NCBI GenBank assembly: GCA_947490625.1
Contig: CANLHC010000004.1
Coordinates: 1-23,855 of the forward strand
From: Candidatus Nanopelagicaceae bacterium
Lineage (GTDB): Bacteria > Actinomycetota > Actinomycetes > Nanopelagicales > Nanopelagicaceae
Length of the DNA: 23,855 nt
Direction of reading: 5' to 3'
In this document: piece by piece, positions 7,480 to 15,152 of the stretch
Layout of the letters: each line of letters opens with the position of its first letter
How positions within the stretch are numbered: position 1 is the first letter of the stretch
The notes under the pieces: model-generated
The model's input: the letters and a program-made list of their open reading frames with translations, nothing else
What the model was told of the DNA's origin: nothing
Database searches by the model: none
Translations under genes and position numbers: made by a program

Positions 7480-7983
7480 ATGCGCCTAAATGTTGGGCGC
7501 ATTGGTCGTGCCCATGGAATCTTGGGAGAAGCGACAATCGAAGTCCGAACAGATGATGCGGCAACCCGATTCGCTCTAGGTTCCTCTCTTGAAACTGATG
7601 TTCATGGAGATCTCGTTGTCGACTCAGTCCGAGTTCATAATGGAATCTTGCTACTGTCGTTTAAAGGATTCACCGATCGCAATGCGATAGAAAAGTTGCG
7701 CGATGTGCTTCTTTACGCGGAGATCGATATCAATGCACCAGGTGAAGATGAGGATGATTACCACGTCCTTCAATTGATCGGCTGCCAAGCCCACCTAGAA
7801 GATGACACGCTGGTCGGGGAAGTCACTGATGTACTGAACTTGCCTGGACAAGATGTCCTCGTAATTGCTGGGCAATCAGCTGAAATCTTGATTCCATTTG
7901 TTCGTGCACTTGTTCCACAGGTCGACATTGTGAAGAAAAAACTTGTAGTAATTCCGCCAGTTATTGATGGGAGAGTGCAATGA
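7480..7983 (+). CDS. rimM: 16S rRNA processing protein RimM
   Basis: Assembly factor for the 30S head that binds ribosomal protein uS19 and assists 16S rRNA maturation. The product of 167 residues has the N-terminal RimM barrel beginning with GRIGRAHGILGE (6-17) and a C-terminal PRC-barrel from about 93, with the characteristic IPFVRALVPQVDI ending region. The frame is open further upstream to an ATG at 7414, but that would run through the end of khpA and add 22 unrelated residues; ATG 7480 places the conserved MRLNVGRIGRAHG at the N-terminus. It begins 13 bases after khpA and its stop overlaps trmD by four bases (ATGA), so the two are coupled. Confidence 0.94.
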   Translation: MRLNVGRIGRAHGILGEATIEVRTDDAATRFALGSSLETDVHGDLVVDSVRVHNGILLLSFKGFTDRNAIEKLRDVLLYAEIDINAPGEDEDDYHVLQLIGCQAHLEDDTLVGEVTDVLNLPGQDVLVIAGQSAEILIPFVRALVPQVDIVKKKLVVIPPVIDGRVQ

Positions 7984-8666
7984 AGATTGATGCAATCACT
8001 ATCTTCCCAGAATACTTTGCTCCGCTACAGCTCTCGCTTCTTGGTAAAGCACGAGAAAGTGGCTTGTTATCTATCAATGTCCATGATCTCAGGGCACATA
8101 CAACCGATGTCCATCACACAGTCGACGATGCCCCTTACGGTGGTGGAGCTGGAATGGTGATGCTTGCAGATGTATGGGGCAACGCTATTGATGGTGTTCT
8201 GGATGATGATGCAGATCTAATAATTTTGACTCCTGCAGGACGCCGCTTTAATCAGCAGATGGCAGAAGAGTTATCACACGCTAAGCAGTTGATTTTTGCA
8301 TGCGGTCGATATGAAGGAATTGATGATCGCGTTCGCGTGCACTACAGCCAAGCTCAATACCTCGATAGAAACATTAGAGTCAGAGAAGTCTCGATTGGTG
8401 ATTATGTTCTTGGTGGGGGTGAGGTGGCATCAATGGTGATGATCGAGGCGATCACTCGATTGATTCCAGGCGTTCTCGGTAATCCATTGTCACTGGCTGA
8501 GGAGTCACATAATGAAGAGGGTTACCTCGAATATCCGAATTTCACCCGCCCGAAAGAGTGGCGTGGACTGGAAGTACCTGATGTATTACTCAGCGGCAAT
8601 CACGGCGCGATCGCAACATGGCGCTCATCACAGGCACGCGAGCGTAAAGACACGAATTCTAACTAG
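7980..8666 (+). CDS. trmD: tRNA (guanine-N1-)-methyltransferase TrmD
   Basis: SPOUT-family enzyme that transfers methyl from S-adenosylmethionine to N1 of G37 in tRNAs, preventing frameshifts. The 228-residue product has VDDAPYGGGAGMVM (48-61), LTPAGRRF (83-90), CGRYEGIDDR (108-117) and the trefoil-knot cofactor loop SIGDYVLGGGE (138-148), with R160 matching catalytic R154 of E. coli TrmD. The segment matching E. coli EDS (D169, the proposed general base) reads AEESH, so the aspartate is replaced by glutamate E175. The rest of the active site looks intact, so I expect an active enzyme. It overlaps rimM by four bases. The customary next gene rplS is missing. Confidence 0.95.
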   Translation: MKIDAITIFPEYFAPLQLSLLGKARESGLLSINVHDLRAHTTDVHHTVDDAPYGGGAGMVMLADVWGNAIDGVLDDDADLIILTPAGRRFNQQMAEELSHAKQLIFACGRYEGIDDRVRVHYSQAQYLDRNIRVREVSIGDYVLGGGEVASMVMIEAITRLIPGVLGNPLSLAEESHNEEGYLEYPNFTRPKEWRGLEVPDVLLSGNHGAIATWRSSQARERKDTNSN

Positions 8667-8667
8667 T

Positions 8668-8684
8668 CAGTAACACAATTACTG
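8668..8684 (+). promoter_or_regulatory. Inverted repeat, possible operator of the desaturase gene
   Basis: A perfect inverted repeat CAGTAA-N5-TTACTG lies two bases after the trmD stop and just ahead of the presumed -10 of the downstream desaturase, covering where a -35 would be. Size and placement suit a dimeric repressor of the TetR or GntR kind, a common way to control desaturase genes. No regulator gene is nearby. It could alternatively be a weak 3'-end stem of the rpsP-trmD transcript, but no T-run follows. Confidence 0.35.
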
Positions 8685-8687
8685 CCG

Positions 8688-8693
8688 TAGCGT
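8688..8693 (+). promoter_or_regulatory. Putative -10 element of a leaderless desaturase mRNA
   Basis: TAGCGT matches the actinobacterial -10 pattern TAnnnT and is followed by six bases (TCTTGC) and then ATG 8700. No Shine-Dalgarno sequence is visible. Transcription would begin at or next to the A of the start codon. No recognisable -35 is present. Confidence 0.45.
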
Positions 8694-8699
8694 TCTTGC

Positions 8700-9668
8700 A
8701 TGGCTTATGACTCAGATGCGATCCAATCTCGCCTCATTCGTGACTTAGAGCCCGTTGTCGAGGTCGAACTCAATCGACATTTAAGTGTGCAAAAGAATTG
8801 GTATCCGCATGAGTATGTCCCATGGTCAGAAGGCCGCGACTACGCCGGACCGCTCAATGGCGATGCGTGGGAAGCGAAAGATTCCCGGCTTACACCGGTT
8901 GCACAAGATTCTCTCGTTTTAAATCTTCTTACCGAAGATAACTTGCCGAGCTATCACACTGAAATTGCCATATCGATGGGTAGAGATGGCGCATGGGGTA
9001 ATTGGATTGAACGTTGGACTGCAGAAGAAGCTCGCCACAGTATTGTGATTCGCGATTACCTCATGGCAACACGAGGAGTAGATCCTTACGAACTTGAAGA
9101 TTTGCGTATGGCACACATGTCTTTGGGCTATCAGACGCCTTACGAAAATGACATGCTGCACACAATCGCTTACGTCTCCTTCCAGGAACTTGCTACTCGC
9201 ATCTCTCACCGCAACACAGGAAAACTTTCGAATGACCCGATTGCAGAAAATATGATGCAGCGAGTGGCACTTGATGAAAATCTCCACATGATTTTCTATC
9301 GCAATTTGCTCGCACAGGCACTTGAGCTTGAACCCAATGCAGCGATGCGCGCGATTGCAGATGTTGTTACTAACTTTGATATGCCGGGGGCGAATATGCC
9401 GGGCTTTGGCCGCAAGGCAGTTCAGATTGCTCTTGCTGGAATTTATGATCTGCAGCAGCATCTTGATGATGTGATCTCACCGGTTTTGCGTGCATGGAAC
9501 GTTTTTGAAAGAACTGATCTTTCCGGGGACGGTCTGGTCGCTCGCGAAGAGCTTTCCGCCTTTATGAAGAAGGCGACTGAAGATGCAGAGAGATTTAACG
9601 ATAAGCGCGAGATTCACTTTGAGCGTCTCATAGCTCGCGGACAGGAACCAATTCGTATTCCACGATAG
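8700..9668 (+). CDS. Soluble acyl-ACP desaturase (diiron, fatty acid desaturase type 2)
   Basis: Ferritin-like diiron enzyme of the stearoyl-ACP desaturase/DesA family that introduces a double bond into acyl chains carried on ACP. The diiron ligands are recognisable: E79, E110 and H113 in WTAEEARHS, E163 in SFQELATR, and E193 and H196 in DENLHMIF, giving both ExxH motifs. Length (322) is near the family norm. The C-terminal region includes TDLSGDGLVAREEL (272-285), which by chance or descent fits the EF-hand loop consensus. The gene stands between trmD and the amidotransferase, where rplS is usually found, and appears to have its own promoter. Substrate chain length and the double-bond position cannot be told from sequence. 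It is the likely route to unsaturated membrane lipids. Confidence 0.9.
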   Translation: MAYDSDAIQSRLIRDLEPVVEVELNRHLSVQKNWYPHEYVPWSEGRDYAGPLNGDAWEAKDSRLTPVAQDSLVLNLLTEDNLPSYHTEIAISMGRDGAWGNWIERWTAEEARHSIVIRDYLMATRGVDPYELEDLRMAHMSLGYQTPYENDMLHTIAYVSFQELATRISHRNTGKLSNDPIAENMMQRVALDENLHMIFYRNLLAQALELEPNAAMRAIADVVTNFDMPGANMPGFGRKAVQIALAGIYDLQQHLDDVISPVLRAWNVFERTDLSGDGLVAREELSAFMKKATEDAERFNDKREIHFERLIARGQEPIRIPR

Positions 9669-9671
9669 ATT
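9666..9671 (+). promoter_or_regulatory. Putative -10 element of the amidotransferase-hflX operon
   Basis: TAGATT fits TAnnnT and is six bases before ATG 9678. Its first three bases are the stop codon of the desaturase gene. No Shine-Dalgarno sequence lies in between, so a leaderless transcript starting at the ATG is predicted; readthrough from the desaturase promoter is also possible. Confidence 0.4.
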
Positions 9672-9677
9672 GTCCTC

Positions 9678-10421
9678 ATGTGCAGATTACTGGCCTTTGC
9701 GTCATCTGAGCCATCAACCTTGCAGTCGGTGGTTGGGTCCACGCTTGATAACTTTGTAGAACTCTCAAAAGAACATAAGGACGGTTGGGGACTGACAACC
9801 TGTGCAATGATCGCCGGAGTACAAGAGCGTCAACGTGATCTCACGCCAGCTTTTCAGAGCCAACTCTTCTCCGAGGTCGCAGAACATACAACGAGCGATG
9901 GCGCGCTCCTACATCTTCGCCTTGCGTCTAAAGGTTTAGCGGTAGATATTTCAAATAATCACCCATTTATTCATGGCGATATCTCATTTATGCATAACGG
10001 AACAATTCGTCCACCATCGAGCGTAGAAAAATTGATTGATGCAGATCTCATCTCAGAACTGACATCAACTACCGATAGCGAGAGATATTTCTTCGCAGTT
10101 CTCTCAGCGGCTAAAACAGAGGGATTAATCAACGGCATTATTTCGACAGTCAAGAAAATCGCTTCAGCCTGTGATTACTCTTCGATTAACTCGATCACTC
10201 TTACCCCCGATTTCCTCATAGCAGCCTGTCAATTTAACGAAGAAGAACAGAGCGAATGGACCGTGGCCGATCATTATGAGTTGCGCTACACCAAGGAAGA
10301 CGGGGCAGTGAAAGTGGCATCCACTGGATGGGGTCACGATGATTGGACTCCGTTGAAAAATGGCACGATGCTTGTCGTTAATCGGGCAGACCTCTCTTAC
10401 AAGGTACTTGAGATCGCATGA
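9678..10421 (+). CDS. Class II glutamine amidotransferase domain protein
   Basis: N-terminal-nucleophile glutamine amidotransferase fold, 247 residues. The protein starts MCRLLAF, so removal of Met exposes the catalytic cysteine. Further motifs match the family: HLRLAS (R81), NNHPF (93-97), FMHNGT with the oxyanion-hole HNG (106-108), and TDSE near residue 133. These stand-alone proteins resemble YafJ and EgtC, which hydrolyse a gamma-glutamyl amide, but no ergothioneine biosynthesis genes are adjacent, so I do not call it EgtC. Its last four bases overlap miaB (ATGA), tying it to the miaB-miaA-dapF-hflX operon. The physiological substrate is unknown. Confidence 0.85.
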   Translation: MCRLLAFASSEPSTLQSVVGSTLDNFVELSKEHKDGWGLTTCAMIAGVQERQRDLTPAFQSQLFSEVAEHTTSDGALLHLRLASKGLAVDISNNHPFIHGDISFMHNGTIRPPSSVEKLIDADLISELTSTTDSERYFFAVLSAAKTEGLINGIISTVKKIASACDYSSINSITLTPDFLIAACQFNEEEQSEWTVADHYELRYTKEDGAVKVASTGWGHDDWTPLKNGTMLVVNRADLSYKVLEIA

Positions 10422-11848
10422 CACGTACCTATACAGTCGAAACGTATGGCTGTCAGATGAATGTTCACGATTCTGAGAGAATCGCTGGACTGTTGGATGA
10501 GGCAGGCTTTCTTCCAGCTGAATCTGGCGTTCAAGCAGATATCGTGGTCTTTAATACGTGTGCCGTTAGAGAGAACGCTGATAACAAACTCTATGGAAAT
10601 CTCTCGTTCCTGGCACCGATTAAGAAGAAGAATCCTTTAATGCAGATTGCTGTCGGTGGATGCCTGGCGCAAAAAGACCAGGCGATTATTCTTAAGAAAG
10701 CCCCTTATGTAGATGTTGTCTTTGGAACGCACAACGTTGGCTCCCTACCAATTCTCTTGGAGCGGGCGCGCATCGAAGAAGAGTCACAGATTGAGATTCT
10801 GGAAGCGTTAGAACATTTCCCATCCACACTTCCTGCGCGACGCTTCTCTGCCTTCTCATCGTGGGTCTCTATCTCAGTCGGATGTAACAACACCTGCACG
10901 TTCTGTATTGTCCCGACTTTACGTGGCGTTGAAAAAGATCGCCCGATGGCAGATGTTCTCGCTGAAGTTCGCACCCTAGTTGATCAGGGCGTTATGGAAA
11001 TTACACTCCTTGGACAGAACGTCAACGCATACGGTGTCGAACTTGGCGAACGAGGTGCCTTTGCACGACTGCTTAAAGAAGTTGCTGCAGTAGATGGTCT
11101 AGAGCGTCTTCGTTTCATGTCACCGCATCCGCGGGATTTTACTGATGACGTTATAGAGGTAATGGCATCAACTCCGGTTGTTATGCCTCACCTGCATATG
11201 CCACTTCAGTCAGGCTCGGATTCAATTTTGGCATCGATGAGACGCTCCTATCGCAGCGATCGATTCCTGGGCATCCTCGAGCGCGTTCGAAATAGCATTC
11301 CGCAAGCCATGATTACAACTGACATCATTGTTGGTTTTCCTGGTGAAACCGAAGAAGATTTCTCAGCAACACTCGACATTACATCGCAGGCGCGCTTTGC
11401 AGCTGCCTACACATATAAGTATTCGATTCGCCCAGGAACCCCGGCAGGTGAAATGACCAATCAAGTTCCTGAGGAAGTTGTCGGAGAGCGTTACACCCGC
11501 CTACACGAGCATCAACAAAGAATTTCTCTCAGTGTTAACCAAGAAGCGATTGGAAGCACGCATCAGATTATGGTGACTGAAGTTGAAGGGCGAAGAGATG
11601 CTGTGCAATCGCGCCTCACCGGTCGTTCTCAAGATTTTCGTCTCGTGCATTTTGATAACTCAAGTATCGCTCGACCTGGTGATTTCGTTGATGTTGAGAT
11701 TACCGATGCTTCGGCTCACTATCTCATCGGTCGCGAACTGGCTGTCACACCAACTCGTGGTGGAGATGCCCATGCCAAGCGACATGAAGAGGCTACTAAG
11801 AGCACAGGTGTGACATTAGGAATGCCAACCAGAAAAGTAGATCTTTAA
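10418..11848 (+). CDS. miaB: tRNA-2-methylthio-N6-dimethylallyladenosine synthase MiaB
   Basis: Radical-SAM methylthiotransferase that adds the methylthio group to i6A37 of tRNAs, acting after MiaA, encoded next. The 476-residue product has an N-terminal UPF0004 domain with cluster cysteines C12 (YGCQMN), C48 (FNTCAV) and C82 (GGCLAQ), the radical-SAM CxxxCxxC as CNNTCTFC (C156, C160, C163), and a C-terminal TRAM RNA-binding domain from about 383. The final 30 residues are a polar tail. It starts within the end of the amidotransferase gene. MiaB rather than MtaB or RimO is favoured by the MTRTYTVETYGCQMN start and the adjoining miaA. Confidence 0.95.
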   Translation: MTRTYTVETYGCQMNVHDSERIAGLLDEAGFLPAESGVQADIVVFNTCAVRENADNKLYGNLSFLAPIKKKNPLMQIAVGGCLAQKDQAIILKKAPYVDVVFGTHNVGSLPILLERARIEEESQIEILEALEHFPSTLPARRFSAFSSWVSISVGCNNTCTFCIVPTLRGVEKDRPMADVLAEVRTLVDQGVMEITLLGQNVNAYGVELGERGAFARLLKEVAAVDGLERLRFMSPHPRDFTDDVIEVMASTPVVMPHLHMPLQSGSDSILASMRRSYRSDRFLGILERVRNSIPQAMITTDIIVGFPGETEEDFSATLDITSQARFAAAYTYKYSIRPGTPAGEMTNQVPEEVVGERYTRLHEHQQRISLSVNQEAIGSTHQIMVTEVEGRRDAVQSRLTGRSQDFRLVHFDNSSIARPGDFVDVEITDASAHYLIGRELAVTPTRGGDAHAKRHEEATKSTGVTLGMPTRKVDL

Positions 11849-12748
11849 TTGCGCACCATCATTATTTGTGGAGCAACTGCAACAGGTAAAAGTGATCTCG
11901 CTGTTGCCCTGGCGCACGAGATCGGCGCTGAGATAGTAAATGCCGATTCAATGCAGGTTTATCAAGGGATGGATATTGGTACTGCAAAACTGAGTCATGC
12001 TGAGCGAGGTGGTGTCACTCACCACTTATTGGATGTTCTTACCGTCAAGCAGGATTCAACAGTTGCTTGGTATCAAGAACTTGCTCGCAAAACTATTGAT
12101 GAGATTCATAGTCGTGGACGTGATGCGATTATCGTCGGTGGCACGGGGCTTTACATTAAGGCGATAGTTGATGATTTGAATTTTCCAGATACTGATCCTG
12201 TTATTCGATCGCGCCTGGAGCTTGAAGCTATTGAGCAAGGACCAGCCGCACTTTTTCAACGGCTAGAGAAATTGGATCCAGCAGCAGCCTTAGCGATTGA
12301 TCGCGCAAATACTCGTCGCATTGTTCGAGCACTTGAAGTTATTGAAATTACAGGTCAACCCTTTACTGCAAATCTTCCGCGCGAAGAGAGTTCGCGTTAT
12401 CCAGCAGCGTTTCACTTCGGCTTGAGTCAAGATCGGGAGAGTTTAGATATTCGCGTAAGCAATCGGGTGGATTCCATGTGGGAGTCAGGTTTGATTGCTG
12501 AGGTTGAAACTTTAGTCGGCCAGGGACTGCGCGAAGGGGTTACCGCCCAGAAGGCGCTGGGCTACGCCCAAGTCCTACAGATGCTTGATGGCCTCCTTAC
12601 CTCTGATCAGGCACTGGAAGAAACTAAGCGAGTGACGCGCCAATACATTCGCCGACAGGACACGTGGTTCTCACGTGATTCTCGCCTTCATTGGCTTGGA
12701 CATTATGAAAATCGGCTCGAAAAAATTCTGACACGGCTAAACTCATAA
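11849..12748 (+). CDS. miaA: tRNA dimethylallyltransferase MiaA
   Basis: Transfers the dimethylallyl group from DMAPP to N6 of A37 in tRNAs reading UNN codons; the DMAPP can come from the MEP pathway that DXS (end of window) initiates. Length 299 is normal. Motifs: P-loop GATATGKS (8-15), DSMQVYQGMDIGTAK (33-47), GGTGLYIKA (97-105), and the tRNA-contact segment TRQYIRRQDTWF near the C-terminus. The start codon is TTG at 11849, directly abutting the miaB stop TAA (11846-11848), which lies in the same frame, so no upstream start is possible and the P-loop begins only eight residues in. No Shine-Dalgarno sequence is evident; reinitiation after miaB is likely. Confidence 0.95.
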   Translation: MRTIIICGATATGKSDLAVALAHEIGAEIVNADSMQVYQGMDIGTAKLSHAERGGVTHHLLDVLTVKQDSTVAWYQELARKTIDEIHSRGRDAIIVGGTGLYIKAIVDDLNFPDTDPVIRSRLELEAIEQGPAALFQRLEKLDPAAALAIDRANTRRIVRALEVIEITGQPFTANLPREESSRYPAAFHFGLSQDRESLDIRVSNRVDSMWESGLIAEVETLVGQGLREGVTAQKALGYAQVLQMLDGLLTSDQALEETKRVTRQYIRRQDTWFSRDSRLHWLGHYENRLEKILTRLNS

Positions 12749-12752
12749 CCTT

Positions 12753-13562
12753 ATGAAGAACTCAGTTACAGCCACATATGGCCATGGCACAGAAAATGAT
12801 TTTCTTCTTATCTTCGACCCAGATGACAAGATCGCTATCTCCAGCGATGTTGTGAAAGCGCTTTGTGACCGTGTTTCGGGTATCGGCGCAGATGGTGTTA
12901 TAAGAATTACCAAGATAGACGGCAAATGGTTTATGGATTATCGCAATTCAGATGGATCTATTGCCGAAATGTGTGGGAATGGGATTCGCGTGATGGCGCG
13001 CTACTTAGTAGCCAAAGGGCATCAAGGAGAAGGACTTTTCCCAATTAATACACGAGATGGTGTGAAGTACTTGCGTGTTCCCATGGAGGGGGACATCTCA
13101 GTAAATATGGGTCAGGTGAGTGACGAGGGGGATGAGGTAACGGTGCTCCAAAACTCACATAGTTACTCCGCACGCCACATCAGCGTAGGAAATCCTCATG
13201 CTGTTGCCTTTCTCGCTGATCTCAACGAGGTGGGATCTCTGGAAAAAGCTCCAGAAGTGAATCCGCAGCAAGTCTTTCCACATGGCGTCAATATTGAGTT
13301 CGTTGAAATCATTTCCTCCGACACCTTAGCGATGCGTGTCCATGAGCGAGGGAGCGGAGAGACACGATCATGTGGCACAGGAACGTGCGCAGTTGCTCTC
13401 GCCGCGACGATTCACACAAAGGGGCGGTTGCCTGCTCGTTGGGTGATTAAACCGCCAGGAGGCACTCTCATTGTTGATATTGATGCACATTCAAATGCAA
13501 CCCTTACGGGTCCCGCACTTCTGATTCAGGATCACGATATTTCAGATTATTTCATCCAATGA
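12753..13562 (+). CDS. dapF: Diaminopimelate epimerase
   Basis: Cofactor-independent racemase converting LL- to meso-diaminopimelate for lysine and peptidoglycan synthesis. The 269-residue protein contains both catalytic cysteines: C74 in AEMCGNGIRV and C207 in GETRSCGTGTCAVA, together with GIGADGVI (43-50) and NSDGS (65-69). It begins four bases after miaA, and its stop overlaps hflX by four bases. A TAAACT hexamer at 12738-12743 is nine bases from the ATG, outside the tight spacing seen at the leaderless starts, so cotranscription with miaA is the simpler view. The miaA-dapF-hflX order is a long-standing actinobacterial arrangement. Confidence 0.96.
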   Translation: MKNSVTATYGHGTENDFLLIFDPDDKIAISSDVVKALCDRVSGIGADGVIRITKIDGKWFMDYRNSDGSIAEMCGNGIRVMARYLVAKGHQGEGLFPINTRDGVKYLRVPMEGDISVNMGQVSDEGDEVTVLQNSHSYSARHISVGNPHAVAFLADLNEVGSLEKAPEVNPQQVFPHGVNIEFVEIISSDTLAMRVHERGSGETRSCGTGTCAVALAATIHTKGRLPARWVIKPPGGTLIVDIDAHSNATLTGPALLIQDHDISDYFIQ

Positions 13563-15043
13563 AGGATGAGACTCCAGATCAGCGCGAGCAACGTTTTGAA
13601 GCGCTCTTACTCGAAAGTGCTCGAGCGGCAGCAGATTATGACGCCGCTGATGAAGAGATGGATTACGGAGCAGAACAGGAACTCAGTGAGCGCCAAGCGC
13701 TACGTCGCGTCAAAGGATTTTCTACTCAGCTGCAAGATATTTCAGAGGCTGAGTACCGAGAGCTTCAATTAGAACGTGTTGTATTGGTCGGGGTATGGAC
13801 TGAAGGATCGATCGAAAATGCTGAGAATTCGTTGACCGAACTCAGGGCGCTGGCAGAGACAGCCGGATCAGAAGTTCTTGATGGATTGATTCAAAGACGA
13901 GATAAGCCAGATCCTGCAACCTATATTGGTTCAGGTAAGGTGCAAGAACTTCGAGAAGTAGTTCGCGCAACTGGAGCCGATACCGTTATTTGTGATGGTG
14001 AACTCTCTCCATCACAACTACGACAATTAGAAGATAAGTTAAAGGTGAAGGTGGTTGATAGAACTGCGCTGATCCTTGATATTTTCGCCCAGCACGCTAA
14101 GAGTCGCGAAGGTAAAGCTCAAGTCGAACTCGCTCAGATTGCTTATCTGCTTCCACGTCTTCGTGGTTGGGGTGATTCACTTTCACGCCAAGTAGGTGGA
14201 CGCGCAGCAGGGGGAGCGGGTATCGGCGGTCGAGGTCCTGGTGAAACGAAGATCGAAACAGATCGACGTCGCATCAGAGATAAGATGGCAAAGCTGCGCC
14301 GAGAAATTGCCGAAATGAAAGTCGCTCGCGATACCAAGCGACAGGAAAGAAAACGTCACAATATTCCTTCGGTTGCGATCACTGGCTATACCAATGCTGG
14401 GAAATCATCGCTACTCAACAAACTCACCGATGCCGGAGTTCTTGTTGAGAATGCCCTCTTTGCAACCTTGGATCCGACTGTAAGAAAGACACAGACGTCA
14501 GAGGGCCGGATTTATACCCTGACCGACACCGTTGGATTTGTGCGCCACCTGCCACACCAACTCGTTGATGCGTTCAGGTCAACTCTGGAAGAAGTTTCTG
14601 GTGCAGATCTGATTGTCCACGTCGTAGATGGATCACACCCCGACCCGGCCGAACAGATTCGTGCCGTGAGACAGGTTGTTAATGAGATTGGCGGGGCGGA
14701 GATCCCGGAAATCATCGCAATCAATAAAGTAGATATCGCAGATCCAGAAGTTGTCATGAACATACTTCGCACAGAGAAAAACTCTTATGCATTTTCGGTA
14801 CGTACAGGTTTTGGTATCGACGGACTTCTCCATGCAATCGAGAAATCACTGCCTCATCCACAGATTGAGGTCAATGCTGTTATTGCTTACGATCGTGGAG
14901 ATCTTGTCAGCGCTATCCATGAACATGGTGAGATCATCGCTGAGTCATATGAAGAATCTGGTACTCGAATTCACGCCAGAGTAGATGCAGGATTAGCACA
15001 AGCAATCAATGAAGCGGTGAAATCCTCATCATCTGGGGAATAA
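13559..15043 (+). CDS. hflX: Ribosome-associated GTPase HflX
   Basis: GTPase that binds the 50S subunit, splits stalled or hibernating ribosomes and rescues them under stress. The 494-residue product has the HflX N-terminal domain (about 75-205), a glycine-rich linker GGRAAGGAGIGGRGPGE (213-229), then a G domain: GYTNAGKSS (276-284), switch DPTVRKT, DTVGF (323-327) and NKVD (389-392). A C-terminal alpha/beta extension follows. The first 60 residues are acidic and variable. ATG 13559 overlaps the dapF stop (ATGA). In many actinobacteria lexA or nrdR follows at some distance; neither is here. Confidence 0.95.
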   Translation: MKDETPDQREQRFEALLLESARAAADYDAADEEMDYGAEQELSERQALRRVKGFSTQLQDISEAEYRELQLERVVLVGVWTEGSIENAENSLTELRALAETAGSEVLDGLIQRRDKPDPATYIGSGKVQELREVVRATGADTVICDGELSPSQLRQLEDKLKVKVVDRTALILDIFAQHAKSREGKAQVELAQIAYLLPRLRGWGDSLSRQVGGRAAGGAGIGGRGPGETKIETDRRRIRDKMAKLRREIAEMKVARDTKRQERKRHNIPSVAITGYTNAGKSSLLNKLTDAGVLVENALFATLDPTVRKTQTSEGRIYTLTDTVGFVRHLPHQLVDAFRSTLEEVSGADLIVHVVDGSHPDPAEQIRAVRQVVNEIGGAEIPEIIAINKVDIADPEVVMNILRTEKNSYAFSVRTGFGIDGLLHAIEKSLPHPQIEVNAVIAYDRGDLVSAIHEHGEIIAESYEESGTRIHARVDAGLAQAINEAVKSSSSGE

Positions 15044-15085
15044 ATCCGACACGCCCGCTGTTACATTGTGTATCACGGCCTTTAT

Positions 15086-15108
15086 GGGCCATGATGCGCC
15101 CGTGGCCC
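15086..15108 (+). promoter_or_regulatory. Inverted repeat downstream of hflX
   Basis: GGGCCA (15086-15091) pairs with TGGCCC (15103-15108), extendable by one G-T and one G-C pair to an eight-pair stem. It could be the 3' stem of the hflX transcript, but no T-run follows, so an intrinsic terminator is weakly supported. It directly abuts the palindrome described next. Confidence 0.3.
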
Positions 15109-15120
15109 TAACCCGGGTTA
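15109..15120 (+). promoter_or_regulatory. 12-base perfect palindrome before DUF4193 gene
   Basis: TAACCCGGGTTA is a perfect palindrome ending four bases before a TATAAG -10-like hexamer. It would lie between -35 and -10, a common operator position for repressors and for MerR-type activators. No candidate regulator is encoded nearby. Confidence 0.4.
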
Positions 15121-15124
15121 CGTG

Positions 15125-15130
15125 TATAAG
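15125..15130 (+). promoter_or_regulatory. Putative -10 element of the DUF4193 gene
   Basis: TATAAG matches five of six bases of TATAAT. A start near 15137 would give a short leader that keeps the GGTGAGG Shine-Dalgarno sequence (15141-15147) ahead of GTG 15153. No clear -35 is seen. Confidence 0.45.
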
Positions 15131-15152
15131 TGGAGAGTGAGGTGAGGTTACT

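Noticed and set aside
6861..7502. Minus-strand open frame of 213 codons over rpsP, khpA and the rimM start
   Set aside because: Antisense to three confident genes; its Ser/Thr/Ala-rich section mirrors the repetitive rpsP tail.
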